Assembly: GCF_003971065.1 (NCBI RefSeq)
Contig: NZ_RYDV01000003.1
Span: forward strand, 1 to 64,000
From: Candidimonas sp. SYP-B2681
GTDB taxonomy: Bacteria; Pseudomonadota; Gammaproteobacteria; Burkholderiales; Burkholderiaceae_B
DNA: 64,000 nt
Reading direction: 5' to 3'
Position 1 is the stretch's first letter. Each line of letters opens with the position of its first letter. This document shows positions 34,635-44,103 of the stretch, in pieces. Below the pieces are notes generated by a model. It had not been told where the DNA came from and searched no databases. It saw nothing but the letters and a program-made list of their open reading frames with translations. A program made the translations under genes and the position numbers.

Positions 34635-35486
34635 TTAGGGGATGGGTGCGACTTTGGGCTTGTGACTGAGCTTTACCGCGATACTCATTAGGATGATGCT
34701 TACGGCGATGAGTACCGTTGCGATAGCCGTGATACCGGGATTCACTTGCAAGATAAGTTCATTGAACATGCGTTTAGGCACAGTTTCGTAGGTGCCGGCC
34801 ACAAAATTGGTGACCACCACTTCGTCAAAGCTCGTGACAAAAGCAAAAATCCATGCGGCGACCGCGCTGGGCAACAGATTGGGCAGGAGCACCCGAACAA
34901 ACATGGTTGGCCAAGGCGCCCCGAGCGTGAAGGCGACCTGCTCAATGCGGATGTCAAAACTTTTGATGGCCACCGACATGATCAAGACGACATAGGGAAC
35001 ACCGAGCAACGTGTGCGCCAGCAGCAAACCTGCGAAGGAGCCCAGCAGCCCCGCAGAGGCCAGCGCCAGGTAAAGCGCCACCGCCAGGATGACAGAAGGA
35101 ATAATCAATGGCGCAATGAAATTACTCTGCAGCATATCCCTTCCCCTAAAGACGCCTCGTGTCAGGCCGTAGGCCCCAAGACTGCCCAGCACCAAGGCAA
35201 TGGTGCTCGACAGCAGGGCCAGTACGACGGAGGTTTTCATGGCGGCAAGCCACCTGGCGTCGGAGAAGACCTCCAGATACCACCGAAAGGAGAAACCTTG
35301 CGGGGGGAACTTCAGTGAGCTTGCTTCACTGAACGACATCGGTATAACAATGAACACGGGCAGCACGAGAAAGAACAGCACGCCAATGCCTGAAGCCGCT
35401 AGCAGCAATTTATTGAGCTTCTTTGAAAACTGCTCCCAGCGGTAGCTAGGCTCTGCCGACAACTCAGACTGGACATGGGTCGTCAT
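34635..35486 (-). CDS. ABC transporter permease, PotC type
   Basis: Inner-membrane permease of the spermidine/putrescine-type ABC importer family, 283 residues with six predicted helices. The C-terminal EAA-like loop reads AFTLGAPWPTMFVRVLLPNLLP. ATG at 35486 overlaps the stop of the preceding permease (ATGA), which decides the start; the longer frame upstream is unsupported. It pairs with the PotB-type permease to form the channel. Confidence 0.92.
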   Translation of the reverse strand: MTTHVQSELSAEPSYRWEQFSKKLNKLLLAASGIGVLFFLVLPVFIVIPMSFSEASSLKFPPQGFSFRWYLEVFSDARWLAAMKTSVVLALLSSTIALVLGSLGAYGLTRGVFRGRDMLQSNFIAPLIIPSVILAVALYLALASAGLLGSFAGLLLAHTLLGVPYVVLIMSVAIKSFDIRIEQVAFTLGAPWPTMFVRVLLPNLLPSAVAAWIFAFVTSFDEVVVTNFVAGTYETVPKRMFNELILQVNPGITAIATVLIAVSIILMSIAVKLSHKPKVAPIP

Positions 35487-36322
35487 GCGCGTTTTTCCCC
35501 GTTGGCGAGCCGCAAATAAAAGGCAAAGAGCAACAACGTGAACGCAAGCAGCACGACCGATATGGAGGAGGCAAGCTCCCAAGAGGGCATCTGGTTGATT
35601 AAAAGGTCCAGCATGTTGGCAATCATCGGAACGCGGCCTCCCCCAAGGATGGCCGGGGTAATGTAGAAACCCAGCGACAAGATGAAAACCAAGATGGCGC
35701 CGGCGGCCAATGCGGGCACGGTCAAGGGGAAGAAAATGCGCCAGAAAATGGTGCCAGGCCTCGCCCCCAAGGTTTGGGCCGCATTGAGTATTTGGTTATC
35801 AATTTTGATCATTGAGGCAAATAGCGGGAGCACCAAAAAGGGAAGCAAGACGTTGATGGTTCCTATGATCACCCCCAGCTCGTTGTACAGCAGCTGCAGG
35901 GGAGCGTTAATCCAGCCCAGGTGTGCCAGGCTCCGGTTGATGAGGCCTGCGTTCCCCATAATGACAATCCAGGCGTAGCTGCGCACCAGAATGCTGATCC
36001 AGAATGGGATAACGATGGCCGCCAAGCCAATCATGCGCCACTTGGGCGATAGGCTGCGCAGCCAGTAGGCCAAGGGGTAGCCGAGTACGACACAGAAGAC
36101 CGTCGAGATGACGGCAATCTTGAACGTGTTGCCAAGCACCTTCAAGTACACCGTGGTATCGATGAGCGTTGCATAGCTAGACAGCGTGAATCCGTCAGGG
36201 CCAATGAGGCTTCTTCCAAACATGACGAGAAGCGGAAAGTTAAAGCCAGCTGCCATGACGAGCAGCAAAGGGATGACCATCCAGAAGCTCAGGGAAAGAC
36301 GCCCTTTTTCTACAACGCTCAT
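35483..36322 (-). CDS. ABC transporter permease, PotB type
   Basis: A 279-residue permease with six helices. The EAA-type loop is AQTLGARPGTIFWRIFFPLTVP (about residues 180-200), the site that contacts the ATPase. It lies 13 bp after the binding-protein gene and overlaps the next permease by 4 bp. Gene order binding protein - PotB type - PotC type is normal in this family. Confidence 0.92.
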   Translation of the reverse strand: MSVVEKGRLSLSFWMVIPLLLVMAAGFNFPLLVMFGRSLIGPDGFTLSSYATLIDTTVYLKVLGNTFKIAVISTVFCVVLGYPLAYWLRSLSPKWRMIGLAAIVIPFWISILVRSYAWIVIMGNAGLINRSLAHLGWINAPLQLLYNELGVIIGTINVLLPFLVLPLFASMIKIDNQILNAAQTLGARPGTIFWRIFFPLTVPALAAGAILVFILSLGFYITPAILGGGRVPMIANMLDLLINQMPSWELASSISVVLLAFTLLLFAFYLRLANGEKRA

Positions 36323-36335
36323 CGTTCGTTCCCCT

Positions 36336-37361
36336 TTACATGCTCAGCTTGAACTCTTGCCAGCGACGCTCAATTTCCTTGGCGTTATTGGCAGTCCAAC
36401 TTGGATCGGCCAGCGCCTGAACGGCCTTATTGTTCGGTGAGGTCGGGTAGTCATCGAGCTTGTCTGCCGGTATTTTGGCTTGAATATCAGGGCTTGCGCC
36501 TGTGTAGGGAATGGTTCTGGTGGCCTTGATTTGGTTGTCAGCCTTGGACATCTCATGGAGCAGTCCCATCGCGGCTTCCTTAGCTTCTGGGGACGCCCCC
36601 TTGGGAACGGCGAAATACGATACTTGTAAAAAGCCTTGCTTATAGGTGTAGTCGAGCTTGGCGTTGCCGACAATTCGACCCGACCATGCGGCGGAGTATT
36701 GGATCTCGCCGTCCTCAAGCAATTGGGGAGGTTGTGCTCCGGCTTTCCACCAAACGGCTACGTTCGCTTTAATTTTGTCCAGGCTTTTGAACGCCCGATC
36801 GATATCCAAAGGGTAGAGATTTTCTGGCTTGACGCCGTCAGCCAGAAGGGCCAAAGGCAAGGTGTAGCCTGCGTAGTCGGGTAGCGCGCGCTTGCCCGGA
36901 AAGTCTTTTACATTCCAGAAGTCGGCCCAACTGTTGACCGCTTTGGTGCCCTTAGGCCACGCCATGATCGTGGAGAAGTATTGGTAGCCAAAGCCATCGG
37001 CAAGCTTGGCTTCCGGAAACATCGGATCCGGATTAATTTTATTCCAGTCCAACGGCTCAAGCAGGCCTGATGCGCGTGCCTGGAACAGGTTGGTGCTGCC
37101 TAGCTCAACCAGCACGGACGTGACACTCTTGGATGCCACCATGGCCTGCAACTTGCCAAGGCTCGTAGGGCTTTCGCGCACCACCTTGATGCCGGTGCGA
37201 GCGGTAAAGGGTGCAATATAGGCTTCCTCGGTCGCCTCCCCACTTGGGCCGCCCGACTCAAGTATGCGCAACTCTTTGACTTGGGCGCTGGCCACGCCTG
37301 CGACGCAGGCAAGGGATGCCGCAGCGATTGCACCGATGACGACGCTGTATCTTTTTTTCAT
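36336..37361 (-). CDS. ABC transporter substrate-binding protein, PotD type
   Basis: Periplasmic binding protein of 341 residues with a Sec signal (MKKRYSVVIGAIAAASLACV, cleaved after ASAQ). The mature part starts VKELRILESGGPSGEATEEA and has the family's PFTARTGIKVV and WADFWNVKDFPGKRAL regions. ATG at 37361 follows an AGGAGAG ribosome site; the open frame reaches much further upstream but antisense to other genes. The ligand may be a polyamine, amino acid or related amine. Confidence 0.92.
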   Translation of the reverse strand: MKKRYSVVIGAIAAASLACVAGVASAQVKELRILESGGPSGEATEEAYIAPFTARTGIKVVRESPTSLGKLQAMVASKSVTSVLVELGSTNLFQARASGLLEPLDWNKINPDPMFPEAKLADGFGYQYFSTIMAWPKGTKAVNSWADFWNVKDFPGKRALPDYAGYTLPLALLADGVKPENLYPLDIDRAFKSLDKIKANVAVWWKAGAQPPQLLEDGEIQYSAAWSGRIVGNAKLDYTYKQGFLQVSYFAVPKGASPEAKEAAMGLLHEMSKADNQIKATRTIPYTGASPDIQAKIPADKLDDYPTSPNNKAVQALADPSWTANNAKEIERRWQEFKLSM

Positions 37362-37404
37362 GTTGCTCTCCTCTGGTGGTAAAAGTGGGGGGCTTGACGC
37401 CCCG

Positions 37405-38454
37405 TTATGCTGGGATGACCCAGGTATTTTCAGGGGCCCAAGTAAGCATGACGGATTGCCCTTCGCTAAAAGCCTGCATGCCATTGAGCATGGCGACAAC
37501 GGGCAGACCGCTCGCCGTCTCCAGGTGCATTCGGGTGCTTTGGCCCAAGTACACCGTTTCAGTGACGGTGGCGGGTAAGCCGTGCACTGGGTCAGGCTCG
37601 TTGATGCGCAGGTCCTCGGGCCTGACCAGCAGATGCGCGCCGCCTTGATAGGTGCTGTTGGGCGGGCAAGGCAGTCGCTCGCCAGAGGGCAGGCTGATAT
37701 AGGGCGCCTCATTCACCTCGTGGGCATTGCCCCGCCACAGGTTGGCCGTACCAAGAAACTCAGCCACAAATTTGTTCACCGGTTTCTTGTAGGCTTGCTC
37801 GGGCGTGCCAACCTGCTGAACACGGCCCGCGTCGAGCACGACCAGACGCGTTGACAAGGAGAGTGCCTCCTCCTGGTCGTGAGTCACCATGATGGTGGTC
37901 ACACCCAGGTTGCGCTGCAACTGTCGCAGTTCCAACTGCACTTCCTCGCGCAGCTTTTTATCGAGTGCGCCCAAGGGCTCATCCAAGAGAAGAATATCCG
38001 GCTCGAAGACCAGAGCCCGCGCAAGCGCGACACGCTGCTGTTGCCCGCCCGATAATTCGGTTTGCTTGCGTTTTTCCAAGCCTTCGAGGCGCACCATATC
38101 GAGCACACGCTTTACCTTCTTTTCGATCTGCGCTTTGGAAAACTTTCGAATCGTAAGGGGGAACGCCACGTTGTCGAAAACCGTCATGTGGGGGAAAAGC
38201 GCGTAGCTTTGAAACACCATGCCAAGATTGCGCCTTGCCGACGGCACATGCGTGATGTCCTTGCCGCCAATCAATATCTGGCCGCTGCTCGGGGTAAGTA
38301 GCCCCGCGATCATCGACAGCACCGTGCTCTTGCCCGAGCCGCTGGGTCCAAGCAGCGTGACGAGCTCGCCATGCTCGACTGTCAGGTCGGTGGGGAAAAT
38401 GACCTGCGTATCGCCGAAGTTTTTGGAGATGTTTCGTAGCTCGATTGCGCTCAT
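37405..38454 (-). CDS. ABC transporter ATP-binding protein, PotA type
   Basis: The 349-residue ATPase has Walker A GPSGSGKST near residue 38, signature LSGGQQQRVALARAL near 137, Walker B ILLLDEPLGALD near 158 and a C-terminal TOBE domain (from about 270, with LLVRPEDLRI). The long form with TOBE is typical of spermidine/putrescine and iron(III) importers. ATG overlaps the stop of the aminotransferase gene before it (38451-38454). Confidence 0.94.
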   Translation of the reverse strand: MSAIELRNISKNFGDTQVIFPTDLTVEHGELVTLLGPSGSGKSTVLSMIAGLLTPSSGQILIGGKDITHVPSARRNLGMVFQSYALFPHMTVFDNVAFPLTIRKFSKAQIEKKVKRVLDMVRLEGLEKRKQTELSGGQQQRVALARALVFEPDILLLDEPLGALDKKLREEVQLELRQLQRNLGVTTIMVTHDQEEALSLSTRLVVLDAGRVQQVGTPEQAYKKPVNKFVAEFLGTANLWRGNAHEVNEAPYISLPSGERLPCPPNSTYQGGAHLLVRPEDLRINEPDPVHGLPATVTETVYLGQSTRMHLETASGLPVVAMLNGMQAFSEGQSVMLTWAPENTWVIPA

Positions 38455-39755
38455 ATTTGCAAGTCCCGGCGCGTTTCCACGAAGTGAGACACGGCGTCGG
38501 CAAGCTGGTCAAATTCCTTTTGACCCATCGGCAGCGACAAATTGAGCATGCCGCGGCGAGCCGGCCAGATGCCTTGCTCGAGCATGTCAAAGTAAAAGAG
38601 GTCACGAAGCAATGGGTTGCTGCGGCTGTGGTCGCGCGTGCTTGTGATCTCACCAGGGCACATATGTACGTTCATCATCGAGCCCAGGCCTGTGAATTGC
38701 ATGGGAAATGCGGCCGTGCGGGCGATTTTATTGAGTCGCTTGCGTAGGCTCTCGCCTTTGGCGGTGAGCGCCTTGGCCACCTCGGGCGTAAACACCTTGC
38801 CGTAGCCCGCCACACCGGCGTACATGGTGAAGACGTTGTTATTGAAGGTGCCTGCGTGCCCGATGTAGTTGGGCCGCAGCGGGTTGTAGCGCTCCATGAT
38901 GTCGGCACGGCCGCCAAAGGCGCCAAAGCTAAAACCGCCGCCGATGTATTTTCCGAGCGTCGTCATGTCGGGCTTGAGTCCGTAGACCTCTTGAAGCCCG
39001 CCTCCCGATAACCGCGACGTCATCACTTCGTCCAGGATAAAGAGGGCTTCGTGCTCGTTGGCCCAGGCTTCGATGTGCTTGAGAAACGCCGGTGTTGCCG
39101 GGATGCAGCCGCCCGAGCCTTGGTGAGCCTCAATAAGCACGCATGCTATGTCGCGCTTGTCAGCCTCAAGCAGGGCGAGCGTGCCCGCCCAGTCGTTGTA
39201 CGGCGCGATAATGAAGTCGAACGGCGCCGTAATCGGGCTTTTAGCGCCGCTAAACACGAACACGCCACCGTGGTAGCCGCCTTCAAACACCACGACTTTG
39301 TTTTTACCGGACACGGCCCGCGCGGTTTGGATGGCGTACAGGTTGGCCTCCGTGCCTGAATTGGCAAACCGGACTCGCTCGATCGAAGGGAAACGCTCGC
39401 AAATGAGCGAGGCTAATTCAGCCTCTTGCGGGATATGACCACCGCGCACCCAGCCGCTATCCAGCGCTCGTTGCACGGCTTCTTTGATGGCGGGCTCGGA
39501 ATGCCCGAAAAGTCCGGCCGTGTACTCCCCCAGGTAGTCAGCATAGACGTCGCCATCCAGCGAATGCACGTAGCACCCTTCAGCGGCACTGACGCAGACC
39601 GGAAACGGGTCGCTAAAGAGAACCGTGCGTGTATTGCCCCCGGGCAACACTTTTGCTGCGTTGCGGTGCTGCGCAAGGCTTTTGGGGTTGGCCGCTGCGT
39701 AACGCGCGTGAGCGTCTTGCAGAGCATCTTGAAGTGAGCTGGTTGCAGTTGTCAT
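38451..39755 (-). CDS. Class III aminotransferase, GSA-aminomutase-like
   Basis: A 434-residue PLP enzyme that resembles glutamate-1-semialdehyde 2,1-aminomutase (HemL) but in a catabolic setting. Visible are LPGGNTRTVLFSDPFPV near the start, RFANSGTEANLYAIQTARAV, VFEGGYHGG, FILDEVMTSRLSGGG and the PLP lysine in TLGKYIGGGFSFGAFGGR. HemL relatives of this type often act on beta-amino acids or amines. It lies between the RpiR regulator and the ABC ATPase, with a 4-bp overlap to the latter. Confidence 0.9.
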   Translation of the reverse strand: MTTATSSLQDALQDAHARYAAANPKSLAQHRNAAKVLPGGNTRTVLFSDPFPVCVSAAEGCYVHSLDGDVYADYLGEYTAGLFGHSEPAIKEAVQRALDSGWVRGGHIPQEAELASLICERFPSIERVRFANSGTEANLYAIQTARAVSGKNKVVVFEGGYHGGVFVFSGAKSPITAPFDFIIAPYNDWAGTLALLEADKRDIACVLIEAHQGSGGCIPATPAFLKHIEAWANEHEALFILDEVMTSRLSGGGLQEVYGLKPDMTTLGKYIGGGFSFGAFGGRADIMERYNPLRPNYIGHAGTFNNNVFTMYAGVAGYGKVFTPEVAKALTAKGESLRKRLNKIARTAAFPMQFTGLGSMMNVHMCPGEITSTRDHSRSNPLLRDLFYFDMLEQGIWPARRGMLNLSLPMGQKEFDQLADAVSHFVETRRDLQI

Positions 39756-39809
39756 AGGAGTCGGGGATCGTGGTTGGTCTCGGTTGAAAGAACGGCGTCC
39801 TGCCGTGGC

Positions 39810-40721
39810 CTATCTGACTTCAATGTTTAGGGCTTTATCGATAAACTCGCGCCGCTTGGACACTTCGACGGCGGCCGGGCCAATGCGCCTGGCGGTTGCT
39901 AAAAGGATGGCCTGCAGGACAAAGAAATGAGAAGTCGCCGAATCGAAGTAAAAAGGCTGGTCAACGGCGATGGTCACGCCATGGCTACCAGCCACTTCGA
40001 GCGGGGAAACCGCGTCGGTGATGGAGAGCACTTTTGCGCCTATGTCCTTGGCAATGTCTACGGAAGTCACCACGTTGCGGGTGTACGGACTAAAGGAGAT
40101 GGCCACCAACAGGTCGTCTTTGTGGATGGCGATCAGATCGGAGGTGAGTGCCTGACCGGGGCCGCCAAGGATTCGCACATTGTCCCGGATGGTGGCAAGG
40201 TAGCTGCCCAGGAAAAAGCTCAAGCCGTAGGTGGCTCGAAGGCCTAATACGAAGACGTTTTTCGCCGAGGCAAGAAGGTCGGCGGCCTGGTCAACCAGCA
40301 GCGGGTCTATCTTGTCAACAGCGGCCAGCAGTTTTTGGCATTCGGTTGCAGCGTGATGCCTCAGCAGTTCGGTTTGGCTGTTGCCTTGGGCATCGAGTAC
40401 GCGCTCATGGATGCGGGTACTGTAAAACGGCTGCGTTTGCGTTACATGGCGCCGGAAAATATCCTGTAGTTCGGTAAAGCCGGTGAACCCGAGTCGCTTA
40501 CCCAGGCGTGTCAGCGTAGAAGGGTCGACCCGGCTATGGGCAGCAATCTCGGAAATGCTCTCCACCGCGGCAGCGCCAGGCCGATTAAGCATATCGGCCA
40601 GGACAGCAAGCGTTTTGTCACCAACACGTCCCCGACCGGTTCCACGGCGTTCGTACTCCAGAAACCTACGCAAATCTTCAATGGATTCAACTGTCACCTT
40701 GAGGTTCCTATCGATCTTCAT
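39810..40721 (-). CDS. MurR/RpiR-family transcriptional regulator
   Basis: A 303-residue regulator with an N-terminal RpiR helix-turn-helix (about 1-80: SISEIAAHSRVDPSTLTRLG) and a C-terminal SIS sugar-isomerase-like domain (about 125-265: NVFVLGLRATYGLSFFLGSY and AISFSPYTRNVV). RpiR proteins usually bind a phosphosugar, but ones next to amine or amino-acid genes are also known. It is the first gene of the same-strand operon with two aminotransferases and the ABC transporter, 54 bp before the first of them, so it probably regulates its own operon. No ribosome site precedes the ATG. Confidence 0.92.
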   Translation of the reverse strand: MKIDRNLKVTVESIEDLRRFLEYERRGTGRGRVGDKTLAVLADMLNRPGAAAVESISEIAAHSRVDPSTLTRLGKRLGFTGFTELQDIFRRHVTQTQPFYSTRIHERVLDAQGNSQTELLRHHAATECQKLLAAVDKIDPLLVDQAADLLASAKNVFVLGLRATYGLSFFLGSYLATIRDNVRILGGPGQALTSDLIAIHKDDLLVAISFSPYTRNVVTSVDIAKDIGAKVLSITDAVSPLEVAGSHGVTIAVDQPFYFDSATSHFFVLQAILLATARRIGPAAVEVSKRREFIDKALNIEVR

Positions 40722-40726
40722 GCAAA

Positions 40727-40756
40727 TTTATAGTGCAGCTTAAGTGACAGACGCAA
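40727..40756 (-). promoter_or_regulatory. Promoter just upstream of the RpiR gene
   Basis: On the minus strand TTGCGT (40751-40756), an 18-bp spacer and TATAAA (40727-40732) lie directly before the RpiR start codon at 40721. Transcription would start at or next to the ATG, giving a leaderless or nearly leaderless message, in line with the missing Shine-Dalgarno sequence. Confidence 0.45.
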
Positions 40757-40898
40757 ATATTGAATCGATGAAAACCCTAGTGCGTAATGTGGCATCGCCT
40801 TGAAAGTGCGCGGTGTAGCTCCGTATGCTAAGACCAGCATGCCTGGTTTGGGCGGGCTGAAATCATGGGCGCACGATGCCCTTATCCATTCCAAATTT

Positions 40899-41575
40899 TC
40901 ATGATTGCGTCTCACTTTCGATCTCGAACATATTTCTGAGTCGCTTAAGCGCCGACAGAACGCCGGCGTCTCCAATCTTCGTGCCGACGGGCGAGTAAGA
41001 ACTCGCGCGCAGCATTCCGGACGCGTCTATGTGCGCATAGGCCTGAAGGCCTCGCTCATCGGGGAGAGGTCGCACGTAGGCAATCCTGTCGCACCCGCCT
41101 CACTGACCGCGAGGCGAACCTTGCCTCTGTAGTTAGAAACCCAGTCCTGAAGTGCTCGGCCGACCACTCCATCGAAGCAACAGCAATTCACTAGCTCCAA
41201 CCTTTTGCGCGAGCTCGCTCATCGCGTCAAGTTCTGTAACCGTGCGCTCGTTGATCACGACGTTGATTCCAACGGGCGACAAGGTCGCAATCGACTCCAT
41301 GCCTCGGAGCAGACTGGCAAACTGCTTCCCGCGCTGTTCTTCATAGGTGCGACCTACCCCGTCAACGCTAATGCGTGCAAAGTGGATCGAGCCCTTGAGG
41401 CGCTCGACCAGCTGTGGCGTCAAGCGATGACCATGAGTCGTGAACGTGACCGCGAGCTGAGTCTCTCCCACAACCCGTTTGCATATGTCGAAAAAGTTAG
41501 GATGCAGCGTGGGTTCGCTGCCTGGAGATCGAATGCATAGCGAGGTATTCGATAAACCAAACAGGCGTCTTAACG
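40899..41575 (-). pseudogene. Radical-SAM family pseudogene
   Basis: Pieces in changing frames of the minus strand match one radical-SAM protein: LCIRSPGSEPTLHPNFFDIC, then IHFARISVDGVGRTYEEQRG and VGINVVINERTVTEL, then after a frame change ALQDWVSNYRGKVRLAVSEA, and after another AYAHIDASGMLRASSYSP to a stop at 40899. At least two frameshifts are needed, and the N-terminal part with the CxxxCxxC iron-sulfur motif is absent. The original may have been a peptide- or cofactor-modifying enzyme; the exact family is not clear. Confidence 0.75.
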
Positions 41576-41871
41576 CAATCCTTTCTGTAGTGTCCGGTCC
41601 AGCAGTTTTTCCCCGTACACGACGCTCACACGGCTATACCGGATGTCGCTCTGGCTCGCAGGAGCCCGCCCCCCCAAGGCCACCATGCCGCTGGCCTTCG
41701 GCCCGGCAGAAGCCGCCCGGGCGGACTTTGGCGCCGGCCCCTTGCTGCACGAAGACACCCTGGGGCTGCTGCCCTCGCGTGTCGCTTGGTCGCCCTGCTG
41801 GGCTCCCGCGCAAAAGTATTTTTACTTTCTAAAAAAACGTCTCCAGTTAAATATGTCAATCCTCTCACGAC
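41576..41871. other. GC-rich stretch without a recognised gene
   Basis: Between the radical-SAM pseudogene and a monooxygenase fragment lies a block that is much richer in G and C than its neighbours (about 41640-41810) and then turns AT-rich. Open frames exist on both strands, which is expected of GC-rich sequence, but none resembles a known protein. Confidence 0.4.
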
Positions 41872-42294
41872 TTATCTGCCCTGGGTTTTCGGAAGAAACT
41901 TGCATGTAAGCTTATACAGAAATTCTCTACCCAGCATCACCTGGATGAGTGGCGGAAATCTATAGAAAGCAAGGGCTGGCACAAAAAGCTCGAATCATGG
42001 TCCGAGCCGTCCACCTATCGTTGCCACTTCATCGAAACGAAAGCTATTTTTACGTTGACCGAGATGCTTCCTCGTGTCCGCGGGGCTTATAAAGCCCGCC
42101 TGGCGGCAGTAAGTTGGTTAGGAATCTTTCCCACCGTATCGGTATCTCTATGGTTTGGTTCACCCCTGTTAGAAGGGTTGCCGTTCCTGCTGCGGATTGC
42201 CATATTGACGGCATTGATCGTGCCCACCATGTCTTACGTCGTTATGCCGACATTAATGCGCTGGCTGGGATGGTGGCTTCATAAGCCGGGATGA
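41872..42294 (+). pseudogene. C-terminal fragment of a membrane-anchored monooxygenase-domain protein
   Basis: The frame encodes QKFSTQHHLDEWRKSIESK, the end of an antibiotic-biosynthesis-monooxygenase (ABM) fold, followed by a membrane tail with three hydrophobic segments (RLAAVSWLGIFPTVSVSLWF, LPFLLRIAILTALIVPTMSY). Proteins with an ABM domain and this C-terminal membrane region are known in proteobacteria, with no settled function. The N-terminal half is missing and no start codon with a ribosome site is seen. Confidence 0.65.
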
Positions 42295-42687
42295 TCCTTG
42301 GCGCCCAAGCCGTGAAGTGCATACATCGATTGTTCGGCAAAGGCAGGCAGTCGGGCCCGTTTACATTTGGCTTCAGCCATCTGGCAAGGATGGAAACAGC
42401 TACACGGTCTGTTGCGTTCTCACTGTGCCAGATGATGCCAGTAGATACAAAAAAGAAAAAATACCGCGTTTTTCAGTATTTCAGTGCGGAGTAAGTCGAG
42501 AGTATAGTAATCAATGGAAAAGGGTCGCAGCCAAGACATTGCGCCCCTGCAAGTGGAGTGCCGGGTCTAGCATCAAACTGACCGAAAAGGCCATGCTCAG
42601 AATAGTCCACATCATCCAGAACATCCGGCAGGTTCTGCATTTAACTGCATGAGACGTAGTTTGCGATAACGCACTATGGAGAGAACC
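42295..42687. other. Intergenic region upstream of the flavin oxidase gene
   Basis: No gene is recognised. Short frames on both strands lack domains. The region presumably holds the promoter of the two plus-strand genes that follow, but no pair of boxes stands out clearly. Confidence 0.4.
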
Positions 42688-44073
42688 ATGACGAATGCTC
42701 AAGTCTTGAACACCGAAGAACTACAAGGTGGATTCGGCGGAGAAATCTTACTGCCGGAAGATCCTGCCTATGAAGACGCACGAAAAATCTGGAACGCAAC
42801 CGTTGACAAGCGTCCTGCGCTAATTGCGCGTTGCTCCACAACACAAGATGTAGTTCGCGCAGTCAACTTTGCACGAGATAACGGTATTCTTCTCGCCGTG
42901 CGCGGCGGCGGCCACAATATCGCCGGGAACGCGATGTGCGACGACGGCATAGTCATCGACCTCTCGGGAATGAAGGCGGCAAACGTGGATCCCGCCACTC
43001 GCCGCGCCACGGTCGAAGGCGGCGCCACCCTTGCCGATATGGACGCCGCGACACAGGCGCATGGGCTGGCAACTCCCCTCGGTATCAACTCGACCACCGG
43101 CGTAGCGGGTTTAACGCTAGGCGGTGGCTTTGGATGGCTTAGCCGAAAGTTCGGAATGACGGTAGATAATCTGGAATCGGCAGAGGTCGTCATGGCAGAT
43201 GGCGGACTCATACGGGCCAGCGAAACCGAGTATCCGGACCTGTTTTGGGCACTGAGAGGCGGCGGAGGCAACTTCGGAGTGGTCACGCGATTTACATTTA
43301 ATCTTCACCAGGTTGGACCAGACTTGTTAAGTGGCCTGATGGTCTATCCGATATCCGAGGCGAAATCGGTACTTCAGCAATATCGCGACTTTATGGCTGC
43401 GGCGCCTGACGATCTCACCGTGTGGAGCGTCCTGCGCAAAGCTCCACCGCTGCCGTTCCTGCCAGCCGACGTCCATGGCCAGGCAGTCGTAGTGCTTGCC
43501 ATACTTTATGTGGGCGATCCAGATCAAGGCACCAAGATGGTCGATCCCTTGCGCAAATTTGGCACCTTGCTCGGCGAACATATCGGCGTTCAACCCTATG
43601 TCAATTGGCAAAAGGCCTTTGATCCACTGTTAACTCCGGGAGCCCGGAATTATTGGAAATCCCACAATTTCGCCAAGCTGGATGACGGACTGTTCGATGC
43701 CGTTATTGAATACATCGGAAAGCTTCCATCGCCACAATGCGAAATTTTCTTTGGTGCTATCGGCGGCGCCACAACGCGAAAGCCTTCCGACTTTACGGCC
43801 TACGCCCATCGTGACGCGCGATATGTCATGAACGTACATGGCCGTTGGGACGACCCAGCGGATGACAAGCGCTGCATAGCTTGGGCGCGCGACTTTTTCG
43901 CTGCCTCGGCTCCGTTCGCAAGCGGTGGCGTCTATGTGAACTTTCTGACCTCTGATGAAACCGATCGGGTGCGCTCCGCTTATGGTGCAAATTATGATCG
44001 TTTGGCACAGATCAAACGAAAATATGATCCTGATAATCTGTTTCATATGAACCAGAACATCGCTCCTACGTAA
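42688..44073 (+). CDS. FAD-linked oxidase, berberine-bridge-enzyme type
   Basis: A 461-residue flavoprotein of the PCMH / FAD_binding_4 family with a C-terminal berberine-bridge (BBE) motif (YDRLAQIKRKYDPDNLFHMNQNI). The FAD-linking histidine is in RGGGHNIAG, and GVAGLTLGGGFGWLSRKFG follows; the second attachment cysteine found in bicovalent members is not present. Such enzymes oxidise sugars, lactones or other alcohols with oxygen. ATG at 42688 follows GGAGAG; an ATG at 42676 is an alternative. Followed by a cupin gene after 30 bp. Confidence 0.9.
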   Translation: MTNAQVLNTEELQGGFGGEILLPEDPAYEDARKIWNATVDKRPALIARCSTTQDVVRAVNFARDNGILLAVRGGGHNIAGNAMCDDGIVIDLSGMKAANVDPATRRATVEGGATLADMDAATQAHGLATPLGINSTTGVAGLTLGGGFGWLSRKFGMTVDNLESAEVVMADGGLIRASETEYPDLFWALRGGGGNFGVVTRFTFNLHQVGPDLLSGLMVYPISEAKSVLQQYRDFMAAAPDDLTVWSVLRKAPPLPFLPADVHGQAVVVLAILYVGDPDQGTKMVDPLRKFGTLLGEHIGVQPYVNWQKAFDPLLTPGARNYWKSHNFAKLDDGLFDAVIEYIGKLPSPQCEIFFGAIGGATTRKPSDFTAYAHRDARYVMNVHGRWDDPADDKRCIAWARDFFAASAPFASGGVYVNFLTSDETDRVRSAYGANYDRLAQIKRKYDPDNLFHMNQNIAPT

Positions 44074-44103
44074 ACAAACGTTGGCAAGGATCAGGACAGG
44101 ATC

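Noticed and set aside
41570-41868. Several open frames in the GC-rich block
   Set aside because: They overlap on both strands, show no domains and are expected by chance in GC-rich sequence.
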